Shown here piece after piece: positions 1-6,040 of a stretch of DNA of 11,165 nt. Below the pieces are notes generated by a model. That model did not search any database. It was not told the origin of the DNA and saw only the letters and a program-made list of their open reading frames with translations. A program made the translations under genes and the position numbers. Location: assembly GCA_050122535.1 (NCBI GenBank), contig JASFIT010000114.1, positions 1 to 11,165 of the forward strand, given 5' to 3'. The stretch is from JASFEQ01 sp050122535. Lineage in GTDB: Bacteria; Desulfobacterota; DSM-4660; Desulfatiglandales; HGW-15. Positions within the stretch are counted from its first letter, which is position 1. Every line of letters starts with the position of its first letter.

Positions 1-2
1 AG

Positions 3-500
3 AATTTTATAAACAATTTGCATATTGATGAGAGGGAAAAACAGTTTGCCAAGGAGGTTTTTAACGAGGCAAAAAATTCAAGATACTCAATAGAGGATTT
101 TGCAATTCAGTTATACCAGACTAATAAGCAACAACCAACGATCCTTCTCTCTTTTATTAGTCTACTGTTCCAAATTGCAGCGGCAGACGGCAAATTCCAT
201 CCCGCTGAAGAAACCGCCCTGAAGAGGATTAAGGATATTTTTGGGATTAGTGACAAGCAATTTAACGATATGAAAGGGAGCTATTTCAACGACCTTGATA
301 AGCACTACAGAATTCTGAATTGTACACCAGAGAGCTCCAATCAAGAAATCAGGTCCAACTACAAGGAGCTGGTAAAAGATTTTCATCCTGATACGATTGT
401 TTCAAAAGGTCTTCCGGAGGAATTTACGGATTTTGCAACGAAGCGTTTTCGTGAGATTCAGGAAGCGTATGAGAAAATTAAACAGGAGCGGAATTTCTAG
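3..500 (+). CDS. DjlA/TerB-like J-domain co-chaperone, 5' end cut by window edge
   Basis: Probably a co-chaperone that recruits and stimulates a DnaK-type Hsp70 through its J domain. Numbering from the TTG at 18: residues about 41-90 resemble the TerB/DjlA helical region (FQIAAADGKFHPAEE, then an IFGIS turn). Residues about 95-157 are a C-terminal J domain (YRILNCTPESSNQEIRSNYK) with the essential HPD at 123-125 and the KGLPEEF stretch that follows HPD in DjlA. Known DjlA has an N-terminal membrane segment and about 270 residues. Here the frame is open back to base 3 and the TTG at 18 has no ribosome site before it, so the N-terminal part, including any membrane anchor, most likely lies outside the window. 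The gene converges on the large cyclase-ATPase gene, and the 177-bp gap between them holds a repeat copy. The family call is confident; the full length is unknown. Confidence 0.85.
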   Translation, partial: NFINNLHIDEREKQFAKEVFNEAKNSRYSIEDFAIQLYQTNKQQPTILLSFISLLFQIAAADGKFHPAEETALKRIKDIFGISDKQFNDMKGSYFNDLDKHYRILNCTPESSNQEIRSNYKELVKDFHPDTIVSKGLPEEFTDFATKRFREIQEAYEKIKQERNF

Positions 501-539
501 CTAAGCAGGAAATTCTACAAACATAATCGTTTTATCTGT

Positions 540-656
540 TCGAAGCCCAAATTCATTCAACTATTCATCTGGTAATCGAAAGTTTTTGGGCCTTTCAGAA
601 CTCAACAAGTATAGCAGTAAGTGAAAGTCCCAGCGCAAATGCTGGCACCACAAGAT
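540..656 (+). repeat. Interspersed element copy 1 (left part degraded)
   Basis: The 52-bp core lies at 566-617 and includes AAGTTTTTGGGCCTTTCAGA and TCAACAAGTATAGCAG. The right terminal repeat ACCACAAGAT lies at 647-656, separated from the core by 29 bp exactly as in the copy at 5614-5790. Left of the core, similarity to the other copies is weak (TCGAAGC at 540) and shifted by about 4 bp. No left terminal repeat is present; its expected position falls inside the end of the J-domain gene. A 5-bp hairpin (CCAGC 630-634 with GCTGG 641-645) sits in the right arm but has no T-run, so it is not called a terminator. Confidence 0.8.
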
Positions 657-677
657 ACGGGAATAGCCATTCAGATT

Positions 678-3600
678 CTATAGCCTATCCAAAACCTCCT
701 GTGTCTTGTCCAGCCAATAATCCATTCCCATCTCTCGGAACATGTCATCAGCCTTTTTTAGATTATCCAGCGCCTTATCTTGTTGCCCCGTGTCGGCATA
801 AAGCACTCCCAAAAAGTGATGCCCCTGAGCGTAAAAGGGTTTTAGTTTCAATTCACTCAGGATCTTGATACCTTGCAGAATACATTCTTCCGCTTTCTCA
901 TGTTGTGGCTTCTCCGCTTTTCCAAATGTCCTTCCTAATAGAATCCATACAAAACCTTCCGCCCATTCTTGGTGAATGTTTTGCGATATTCGCAGGGCTT
1001 TTTCTGCATGGTGTTTCGCATTTGTTAGATCACCTGTCTGCAAATAAACCATACTTGATAACCCATAAAAGTGACCCAAGTCAAAATCTTGTCCTGCCTC
1101 GCGCTGAATTCTTAGGCCCTTCTCCATATGCTCCTGGGCAGTTTTGAATTCCCCTAACAGACAGTATGCCTCCCCTAACTTGATCCAGGGCACTCCCGAA
1201 ATTAGAGCAAATTGCGCTTCCTCAGAGTACCTAATGGAATTTTGAAAATGCTCAATAGCACTTTTCCCGTCTCCTTTGATATTTTGCATTGTGCCATAGT
1301 GTGATTCTAACCAGGCTAAAACAGTTAAGTCTTTGATCTTGAGCGCAAAATCAAGGCCCTTCTCAAACAGAACTTTCGCTTCCTCAAAATTTCCCAACAT
1401 ACCCAGACTTAATGCGTAATGTGCAAAGAGCATAGAATATACATTATACGGTCTTCCAAAAGATTCCGTCTGCCTTTGTGTTTTATCCAGTAAAGCGATG
1501 ACCTTAGAAGCCACATTATTTAATTTCGAGCATTCTCCTCTCCAGAAGTAAAGGGTACATAGCTCCGGTCCAATTGATGCCATTAATTCAATATCACCTA
1601 TTTTTTCTGCCTCTTTAAAGGAATTTTCAGAGTATTTTATCGCAAGAAGGAGATCTTCACCCTTGAATCCATAACAGTGCCCTATTAAGCTCAGGAAGAG
1701 AACAAAACTCTTTTCATCCCCGAGCTCTTTTGAGAGCCGCTCCCCTTTCTGAAGGATCTCCAGGGAATCTTCGGGGTAACCCAAGGAAAACATGGGGCCC
1801 GTTATTAAAAGACGAATCTTGATCTGTTCTTTTTTATTCTCCTCAGTCTCAGTCATCTTGCTCAATACTTCGATCGCTTCTTTGTAATAACGAAAGGCTT
1901 CCCAGTTGGAATAGTTTCTCGTGGCCTTGTTGCCGGATAACTTCAGATATTGGTAGGCCTTCTCACGAGCCTCGCTCTTAGAGTAATGATAGGCCAACAT
2001 CTCGTAAAACTCTTCCAGCCTGTCGGCATAGATTTCTTCAATGGCCGCACCGATCTCGTCATGAAGCCTTATCTTTCTTCTAGTTAAGATCGAGTCATAG
2101 ACCACTTCGCGGGTCAAAGCATGCTTGAAGATAAAGTTAGACTCAGGATATATTCCTCTCTCATAGAGGAGCTCAGAATCCTTTAAGACAGATAGAAAAG
2201 AGAGCAATTCCTCATCAGACAGGTCCACTACCCGCTTTATCAATTTATAGCTAAACTCTCTCTCGATAACGGAGCCTCTCTGAAGTACTTCTTTGGCCTC
2301 CTCAGGCAGGGAGTCAACCCTTGCCATGATCACATCATAAATGGTGGTAGGAATGGCCAAGTCTTGGATCTCTCTTGCTAAATGATATTTATTATCTTTC
2401 CTCTCTATAAGCTTTAGATTCCTAAGGGATTTTACAAACTCCTCAATGAAAAAAGGAACACCTTCTGTCTTCTCCAAGATTAACTCCTCAAGGTCCTTGT
2501 CGATATCCTCCGTGCCCAGAAGGTAGGCCACCATGGCAAGGCTTTCCCGGTTGGAGAGCCGGTTCAAGTTCACTTGGCTGTGGTACGACTTGCCACCCCA
2601 GGTGTGCACAAACTCCGGCCGATAGGTAAATATCATTAAGACCCTTGCCCCTGGTATGCTCTCCAGAAGGTATTTCAATACATCCTCTGAACTTTTATCC
2701 ACCCAATGGAGGTCTTCATAGGCCAGAATCAGGGGCCGGATCTCAGAACCTTTATGGGTGATTCGCTTGAATGCTTCCGTGATTCGATCTTTTTTTGCCT
2801 CAGGGCTCAGGGGGATCTTGTCGATACCGCTCTCTTTGACCGATAAGAGTTCCAGGAAATAAGGGAGGGTAGAGGCTTCGTCTGCCCCTATTATTTTGAG
2901 GCCTCTTCCTACCTTTTGCCTGATCTTCGAATCCCCGTCTCCCTCACTGATATCGAAGTTTGCCTTCAGGGAATCTTTAAGTAGGTGATAGGCTACGCCC
3001 CGGCTGTATGAGAGGCACTTGCCCTCTAAAAACACCACGTCCTCGCTGCTCACAGCCTTTCTGAACTCATATAAGAGCCTGGATTTGCCTACCCCCGCTT
3101 CAGACACAATAGAAAAGGCCTGCCCTCGCCCTGCCTTGGCCCTCTGAAAACCATCTATGAGAAGCTCAATCTCCCGCTCCCTCCCCACAAACGGGGTCAA
3201 TCCCCGTTCTGTACTGACGTCAAATCTTGTCCTTCTGGTACTCGGGGCAATCGCTCGGTAAACCTTAACGGGCTCTTCCTTACCCTTAACCTCCTTTGCC
3301 CCAAGGGCCTCAAACCGGAAGAGCCCTTCAGTCAGTTTGAATGTCTCATCTGTCACATAAGTCGCACCCGGATCTGCCAGCCCTTCCACTCTTGAGGCCA
3401 GATTCACCGTATCACCAACTGCCTTGAAGTCTACTCTGAGGTTATTGCCTAACGTGCCTACGACTACAGGACCAGTGTGGATGCCGACTCGCATCTTTAG
3501 AGGTGGTATGCCTTCTCTCTCATGTTTCATTTTTTCGCTAAATCTCGCCATTTCCCGGTGGATGGCTAAGCTCGACCGGATGGCTCGTTGGGGGGCATCC

Positions 3601-4073
3601 TCCAACGTAATTGGGGCTCCGAAAAGGGCCATAATTCCATCACCGGTCATTTCGTTCACTGTGCCTTCATAGTCATGCACTTTGTGAATAAGGAGTTCAT
3701 AAATCTGGTCCATGATACCGTAGGCTTCCTCGGGACCGAGTTTCTCAGTGAAAGCAGTAAATCCCTCCATATCACAGAACATTACCGTGACCTGCTTGCG
3801 CTCACCTTCGATTTTATCTCTTTGGGAGAGGATTTTCTCGGAAAGGCCCTTGGGAAGATATCGTTGAATTTTGTCTATTTTCTCATCAAAGGAAAGGTCT
3901 TTCGGAGTTGGTTCAATGGGAAGGGTTAAGTTGTGCCCGCAATCACCACAGAAATCATCGTCTGGAAGGATTTCAGCACCACATTGAGGGCAGGCTAATA
4001 AAAGCTTCGCCCCACACTTACGACAAAACTTCTTTCCCTCAGGGTTTGCCGCCTGGCATTTTGGGCAATCCAT
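678..4073 (-). CDS. Double zinc ribbon - class III cyclase - STAND-like ATPase - TPR signalling protein
   Basis: A 1131-residue cytoplasmic protein with no membrane helix seen. Residues 3-20 and 28-45 are two CxxC...CxxC zinc ribbons (C3, C6, C17, C20; C28, C31, C42, C45). Residues about 92-275 are a class III nucleotide cyclase domain: likely metal aspartates D101 (FCDMEGFT) and D145 (TGDGIMALFG), and transition-state N224 and R228 (GDTVNLASR). Residues about 293-560 are an AAA/STAND-type ATPase with VGRERE, a Walker A at 324-332 (SEAGVGKSR) and a Walker B near 448-457 (LILAYEDLHW). From about 735 to the end the sequence is TPR-like helical repeats. This architecture and length are usual for 'adenylate/guanylate cyclase domain, AAA ATPase' proteins; the likely role is signal-dependent nucleotide cyclisation. 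At the adenine-selecting sites it has E141 and K217 (by-eye alignment), so the substrate is uncertain. The ATG at 4073 follows a G-rich but weak ribosome site and precedes the first zinc ribbon directly. Confidence 0.9.
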   Translation of the reverse strand: MDCPKCQAANPEGKKFCRKCGAKLLLACPQCGAEILPDDDFCGDCGHNLTLPIEPTPKDLSFDEKIDKIQRYLPKGLSEKILSQRDKIEGERKQVTVMFCDMEGFTAFTEKLGPEEAYGIMDQIYELLIHKVHDYEGTVNEMTGDGIMALFGAPITLEDAPQRAIRSSLAIHREMARFSEKMKHEREGIPPLKMRVGIHTGPVVVGTLGNNLRVDFKAVGDTVNLASRVEGLADPGATYVTDETFKLTEGLFRFEALGAKEVKGKEEPVKVYRAIAPSTRRTRFDVSTERGLTPFVGREREIELLIDGFQRAKAGRGQAFSIVSEAGVGKSRLLYEFRKAVSSEDVVFLEGKCLSYSRGVAYHLLKDSLKANFDISEGDGDSKIRQKVGRGLKIIGADEASTLPYFLELLSVKESGIDKIPLSPEAKKDRITEAFKRITHKGSEIRPLILAYEDLHWVDKSSEDVLKYLLESIPGARVLMIFTYRPEFVHTWGGKSYHSQVNLNRLSNRESLAMVAYLLGTEDIDKDLEELILEKTEGVPFFIEEFVKSLRNLKLIERKDNKYHLAREIQDLAIPTTIYDVIMARVDSLPEEAKEVLQRGSVIEREFSYKLIKRVVDLSDEELLSFLSVLKDSELLYERGIYPESNFIFKHALTREVVYDSILTRRKIRLHDEIGAAIEEIYADRLEEFYEMLAYHYSKSEAREKAYQYLKLSGNKATRNYSNWEAFRYYKEAIEVLSKMTETEENKKEQIKIRLLITGPMFSLGYPEDSLEILQKGERLSKELGDEKSFVLFLSLIGHCYGFKGEDLLLAIKYSENSFKEAEKIGDIELMASIGPELCTLYFWRGECSKLNNVASKVIALLDKTQRQTESFGRPYNVYSMLFAHYALSLGMLGNFEEAKVLFEKGLDFALKIKDLTVLAWLESHYGTMQNIKGDGKSAIEHFQNSIRYSEEAQFALISGVPWIKLGEAYCLLGEFKTAQEHMEKGLRIQREAGQDFDLGHFYGLSSMVYLQTGDLTNAKHHAEKALRISQNIHQEWAEGFVWILLGRTFGKAEKPQHEKAEECILQGIKILSELKLKPFYAQGHHFLGVLYADTGQQDKALDNLKKADDMFREMGMDYWLDKTQEVLDRL

Positions 4074-4106
4074 TTAATGCCCCCCGGAGAAAATTGAAGG
4101 AAAAGA

Positions 4107-4120
4107 CTATCTGTGGATAG
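4107..4120. other. Small inverted repeat in the leader of the zinc-ribbon cyclase gene
   Basis: CTATC and GATAG flank TGTG, about 34 bp upstream of the ATG at 4073. It could be an operator half-site pair or a small RNA hairpin. At five base pairs it may also be chance. Confidence 0.2.
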
Positions 4121-4147
4121 GGATGGAATTTGCTCTGCTAAGGTAGG

Positions 4148-4176
4148 AAATTAATAAAAATTTTCCTGTCTGTCAA
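4148..4176 (-). promoter_or_regulatory. Possible sigma70-type promoter for the zinc-ribbon cyclase gene
   Basis: On the minus strand a perfect TTGACA (4176-4171) is followed by A/T-rich sequence. The -10 is ambiguous: TAATTT (4153-4148) gives a 17-bp spacer but a weak match, and TATTAA (4156-4151) is a better match at a short 14 bp. It lies about 75-100 bp upstream of the ATG at 4073. Confidence 0.35.
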
Positions 4177-4194
4177 TTTAACGTTCACTACTAG

Positions 4195-4334
4195 ATATTG
4201 TGGTTGTTTGTCGAGAGCGAAAAGTGAAGGTTTCTTGCCATATTGTGGAATGGGGCTGAATCAGGATTCATTGCACTATACATCTGCTAAACGTAAGTTT
4301 TTCGGCCTTTCAGGAGTCAACAAGTATAGCACTG
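4195..4334 (+). repeat. Interspersed element copy 2 (right end missing)
   Basis: The left terminal repeat ATATTGTGGT (4195-4204) is 9/10 identical to that of the copy at 5614. The 52-bp core lies at 4281-4332, starting exactly 86 bp after the terminal repeat starts. The left arm includes TTTCTTGCCATA, shared with the copy at 5614, and the palindrome TGAATC-AG-GATTCA (4257-4270), shared with the copy at 7915. The right terminal repeat is not found; its expected place overlaps the end of the cytochrome gene at 4368. Apart from this copy, the 294-bp gap holds only the upstream signals of the zinc-ribbon cyclase gene. Confidence 0.85.
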
Positions 4335-4367
4335 AACAGGGCCTGTCAGATCATCGCCTCCTTTCAA

Positions 4368-5363
4368 TCAGTCGTATCCCGTGATCCGAGTTTCCTCGAA
4401 ATGGCAGGTATCACAGCCATTGCCAAACTCAAATTTTGCCGCTACTCTATGATGCTTTGAGTGAATGGACTCAGGCGGATTGAACTTTCTCAACCGGGGG
4501 ATATCTCCTGCACTCTGGTGACATGCGTAGCAGGTCTTCATCGCTTCATGCCACAGATTTGCAGCCACAGTCTTGTTCTCCTCTTTTACGGCCTTGGGCA
4601 GCCTCCTGTACAATATCTCATTTCTGTACTTCACATGTCTTTTGACCCTTTGAGGTGCTTTGGTCATTGCTGAAGCCGCCAAGGCCATATTCCTCCCACA
4701 GGCAGACAGACCTATAGGACTCTCTATTGTTTCTAAGGCCGCCACCCGGTTTTCCTTTTCTATGTACCCTCTCAGTTTTACAAAATTAAAGAATGTCTTG
4801 TAAGCTCCAGACTTGAAGTTGAGTCTCACATCGGCCATGTATCGAATGGCCTTTATAGTCCCTGCTTTTGTATTTCCGCCCACAAAAAGAAGTTTTCTCC
4901 CCTCGGCCTCTTTATAGATAACTGAAGGTTGCTCAACCTTGATCTCATATTTCTTAATCAACCCATTGTTTTTGCCCACCACTATTACATTACGAGGTGC
5001 CAATTCGGGAATCAATTTTTCATTAACCAGGAGTGAAGGCATACTTCTATTTTTTACATGCTCTACACTGAAGCCTATATCCTCAACCCAGTTCCCCAAG
5101 TAAAAACCTATCTTTCCTGCTTCAGCGACAACATCACTGTGTTCGTTTTCCCCGTACACAATCAAGATATTGGGAACAGCCACATCATCTTTCCGGGCCG
5201 GTGTACCTCTCCATGCCTCTTTATAAGTAATGTACGGTAGAAGCCTGTCGGAGAATGGGGGTGTCACTTGCACTTGAAGTTCTGGAGCCTCAATGGCCGT
5301 GGCAGTATAGACTATGAGCAAAGTAACAATTACTGTTGCACATACAGTTATTGCCCTGGGCAT
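4368..5363 (-). CDS. Exported di-haem c-type cytochrome with an unassigned N-terminal region
   Basis: Read as 331 residues. Residues 1-23 are a signal peptide (PRA, then a long hydrophobic stretch to ATA at 21-23), so the protein should be exported to the periplasm or beyond. Two haem-binding CxxCH sites lie near the C-terminus: CYACH at 278-282 and CDTCH at 317-321, with histidines at 301, 304 and 305 as possible axial ligands. The helical stretch before the first site ends in a W-x(7)-C-x-x-C-H pattern reminiscent of cytochrome c'. Residues about 65-210 look like alternating beta/alpha (VIVVGKNNGLI, LLFVGGNTKAGTIKAIRYMA); I do not recognise the family. The role is probably electron transfer or haem-based sensing, partner unknown. 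The start at 5363 is preferred over the in-frame ATG at 5465 because AAGGAG lies 8 bp before it and the signal peptide begins there. Confidence 0.8.
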   Translation of the reverse strand: MPRAITVCATVIVTLLIVYTATAIEAPELQVQVTPPFSDRLLPYITYKEAWRGTPARKDDVAVPNILIVYGENEHSDVVAEAGKIGFYLGNWVEDIGFSVEHVKNRSMPSLLVNEKLIPELAPRNVIVVGKNNGLIKKYEIKVEQPSVIYKEAEGRKLLFVGGNTKAGTIKAIRYMADVRLNFKSGAYKTFFNFVKLRGYIEKENRVAALETIESPIGLSACGRNMALAASAMTKAPQRVKRHVKYRNEILYRRLPKAVKEENKTVAANLWHEAMKTCYACHQSAGDIPRLRKFNPPESIHSKHHRVAAKFEFGNGCDTCHFEETRITGYD

Positions 5364-5613
5364 AGCTGTCTCTCCTTCTTGGCTAGTTTCCTTACAGATA
5401 TGCGGAGTCCAAGTGTAGTCACCCAGCGACTTAGGAAGCCATATCGGTCTTCCAGACCTCCCCAACCCTGTCCATAAGATCGGGGCCCAGCTTTTGTGTG
5501 GGTTTAATATTAAAAAGACTTAAACGGTGTTCACTGTCAAGGGAAATCGGCTTTTCAAGTCATGCTAGAATTATCGAATTTGATGCCTAAGATAAGAGGG
5601 GCATGGCTACAAT

Positions 5614-5790
5614 ATCTTGTGGTGGGCTCTTGAGGTCTAAAAGTGTAGATTTCTTGCCATAAGCGATGGTCGAAGCAAATTCAATTTTACTGAAGGTTAC
5701 ATTTGCTAATCGCAAGTTTTTAGGCCTTTCAGAAGTCAACAAGTATAGCAGAAATCGAAAGTATGAGGCTATTTTCTCAAACCACAAGAT
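5614..5790 (+). mobile_element. Interspersed element copy 3, intact, MITE-like with 10-bp terminal inverted repeats
   Basis: The copy is bounded by ATCTTGTGGT (5614-5623) and its exact reverse complement ACCACAAGAT (5781-5790). The core is 5700-5751, and the total length is 177 bp. Left arm and core align without gaps to the copies at 4195 and 7915, and core plus right arm to copies 1 and 7915. No transposase is encoded. The minus strand is open through the whole element (within an 83-codon frame from 5838 to 5587). No clear target-site duplication is visible, so the exact ends are inferred from the inverted repeats. Confidence 0.75.
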
Positions 5791-5831
5791 GTGGACTTGC
5801 AGGCCTTGCCGATCATGCCAAAAAGTATCGC

Positions 5832-5861
5832 TTGACACAGCCCTGTTACTATTACTATATA
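5832..5861 (+). promoter_or_regulatory. Likely sigma70-type promoter of the first tandem cyclase gene
   Basis: A perfect TTGACA (5832-5837) is followed after 18 bp by TATATA (5856-5861), inside an A/T-rich run. Transcription would start near 5868 and give a leader of about 150 nt before the ATG at 6022. No matching promoter was found before the second paralogue. Confidence 0.55.
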
Positions 5862-5932
5862 TACCACTTTAGTATTGTTTCCACGATGCGCAAATAACAC
5901 AACTGCATAATCCTAACCTTCTAGAGTGAGTC

Positions 5933-6040
5933 ATGAGAAGATTTACCAGAAGGCAACGGAAACAAAGCTTCCGGGGCATTTATATGCCTCTTTGGAGGCT
6001 TTTTTTTGGGGAGGTGATCCGATGGCCACAGGAGATGTGA
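5933..6040 (+). CDS. Candidate leader peptide ORF (35 codons) overlapping the hairpin and the cyclase start
   Basis: The ATG at 5933 opens 35 codons whose middle reads SFRGIYMPLWRLF across the terminator hairpin. It ends with TGA inside the cyclase gene in another frame. The homologous leader at 8186-8275 reads SLQGIFIPFWGLF in the same register, despite small indels nearer its start. The ribosome site here is weak (AGAGTGAG). The similarity could reflect conservation of the RNA hairpin rather than the peptide, so coding status is uncertain. Confidence 0.3.
   Translation: MRRFTRRQRKQSFRGIYMPLWRLFFGEVIRWPQEM
5967..6007 (+). terminator. Leader hairpin with T-run: candidate attenuator of the first tandem cyclase
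   Basis: A 33-nt hairpin (5967-5999) has an outer stem GCTTCC/GGAGGC, an inner stem GGGGCA/TGCCTC, a TTT bulge on the 3' side and a TTTATA loop. Eight T follow (6000-6007). It has the form of an intrinsic terminator but sits only two bases before the ribosome site of its own gene. The paralogue has an equivalent hairpin of the same length at 8223-8255, in which the outer stem stays paired despite base changes in both arms. Confidence 0.65.
6010..6020 (+). promoter_or_regulatory. Full-length Shine-Dalgarno sequence deciding the start of the first tandem cyclase
   Basis: GGAGGTGATCC is complementary over all 11 bases to the 16S rRNA 3' tail (GGATCACCTCC). It places the start at the ATG at 6022, not at the upstream in-frame GTG at 5926. 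The same 11 bases occur at 8268-8278 before the paralogue. Confidence 0.85.

Larger units (their letters stand above)
5364..5925. other. 562-bp gap between divergent genes
   Basis: It holds the upstream region of the cytochrome gene, the intact element copy (5614-5790) and the promoter and start of the leader of the first tandem cyclase. A minus-strand TTGACA at 5540-5535 could be a -35 box for the cytochrome gene, but no good -10 stands at the right distance. The in-frame extension of the cytochrome reading frame at 5364-5465 has no signal-peptide or domain character and is treated as non-coding. Confidence 0.6.

Noticed and set aside
18..20. TTG at 18 as the true start of the J-domain gene
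   Set aside because: The frame is open upstream to the window edge, no ribosome site is visible and DjlA-like proteins are much longer at the N-terminus, so the gene is treated as partial.
630..645. CCAGC/GCTGG hairpin as a terminator between the convergent genes at 500 and 678
   Set aside because: It has only five base pairs, a 6-nt loop and no T-run on either strand.
5364..5465. ATG at 5465 as the start of the cytochrome
   Set aside because: It would bury the signal peptide 34 residues inside the protein. AAGGAG stands 8 bp before the ATG at 5363.
5535..5540. Minus-strand TTGACA as a promoter of the cytochrome gene
   Set aside because: No acceptable -10 box at 16-19 bp; the nearest A/T-rich hexamer (TAATAT) is about 22 bp away.
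5587..5838. 83-codon minus-strand ORF as an ordinary gene
   Set aside because: It coincides with the repeat element, other copies carry in-frame stops, and no ribosome site or known domain is seen. It is reported as a finding instead.
5926..6021. GTG at 5926 as the start of the first tandem cyclase (32 extra residues)
   Set aside because: The extension would be translated through the terminator hairpin and has no good ribosome site. The 11-base Shine-Dalgarno and alignment with the paralogue put the start at 6022.
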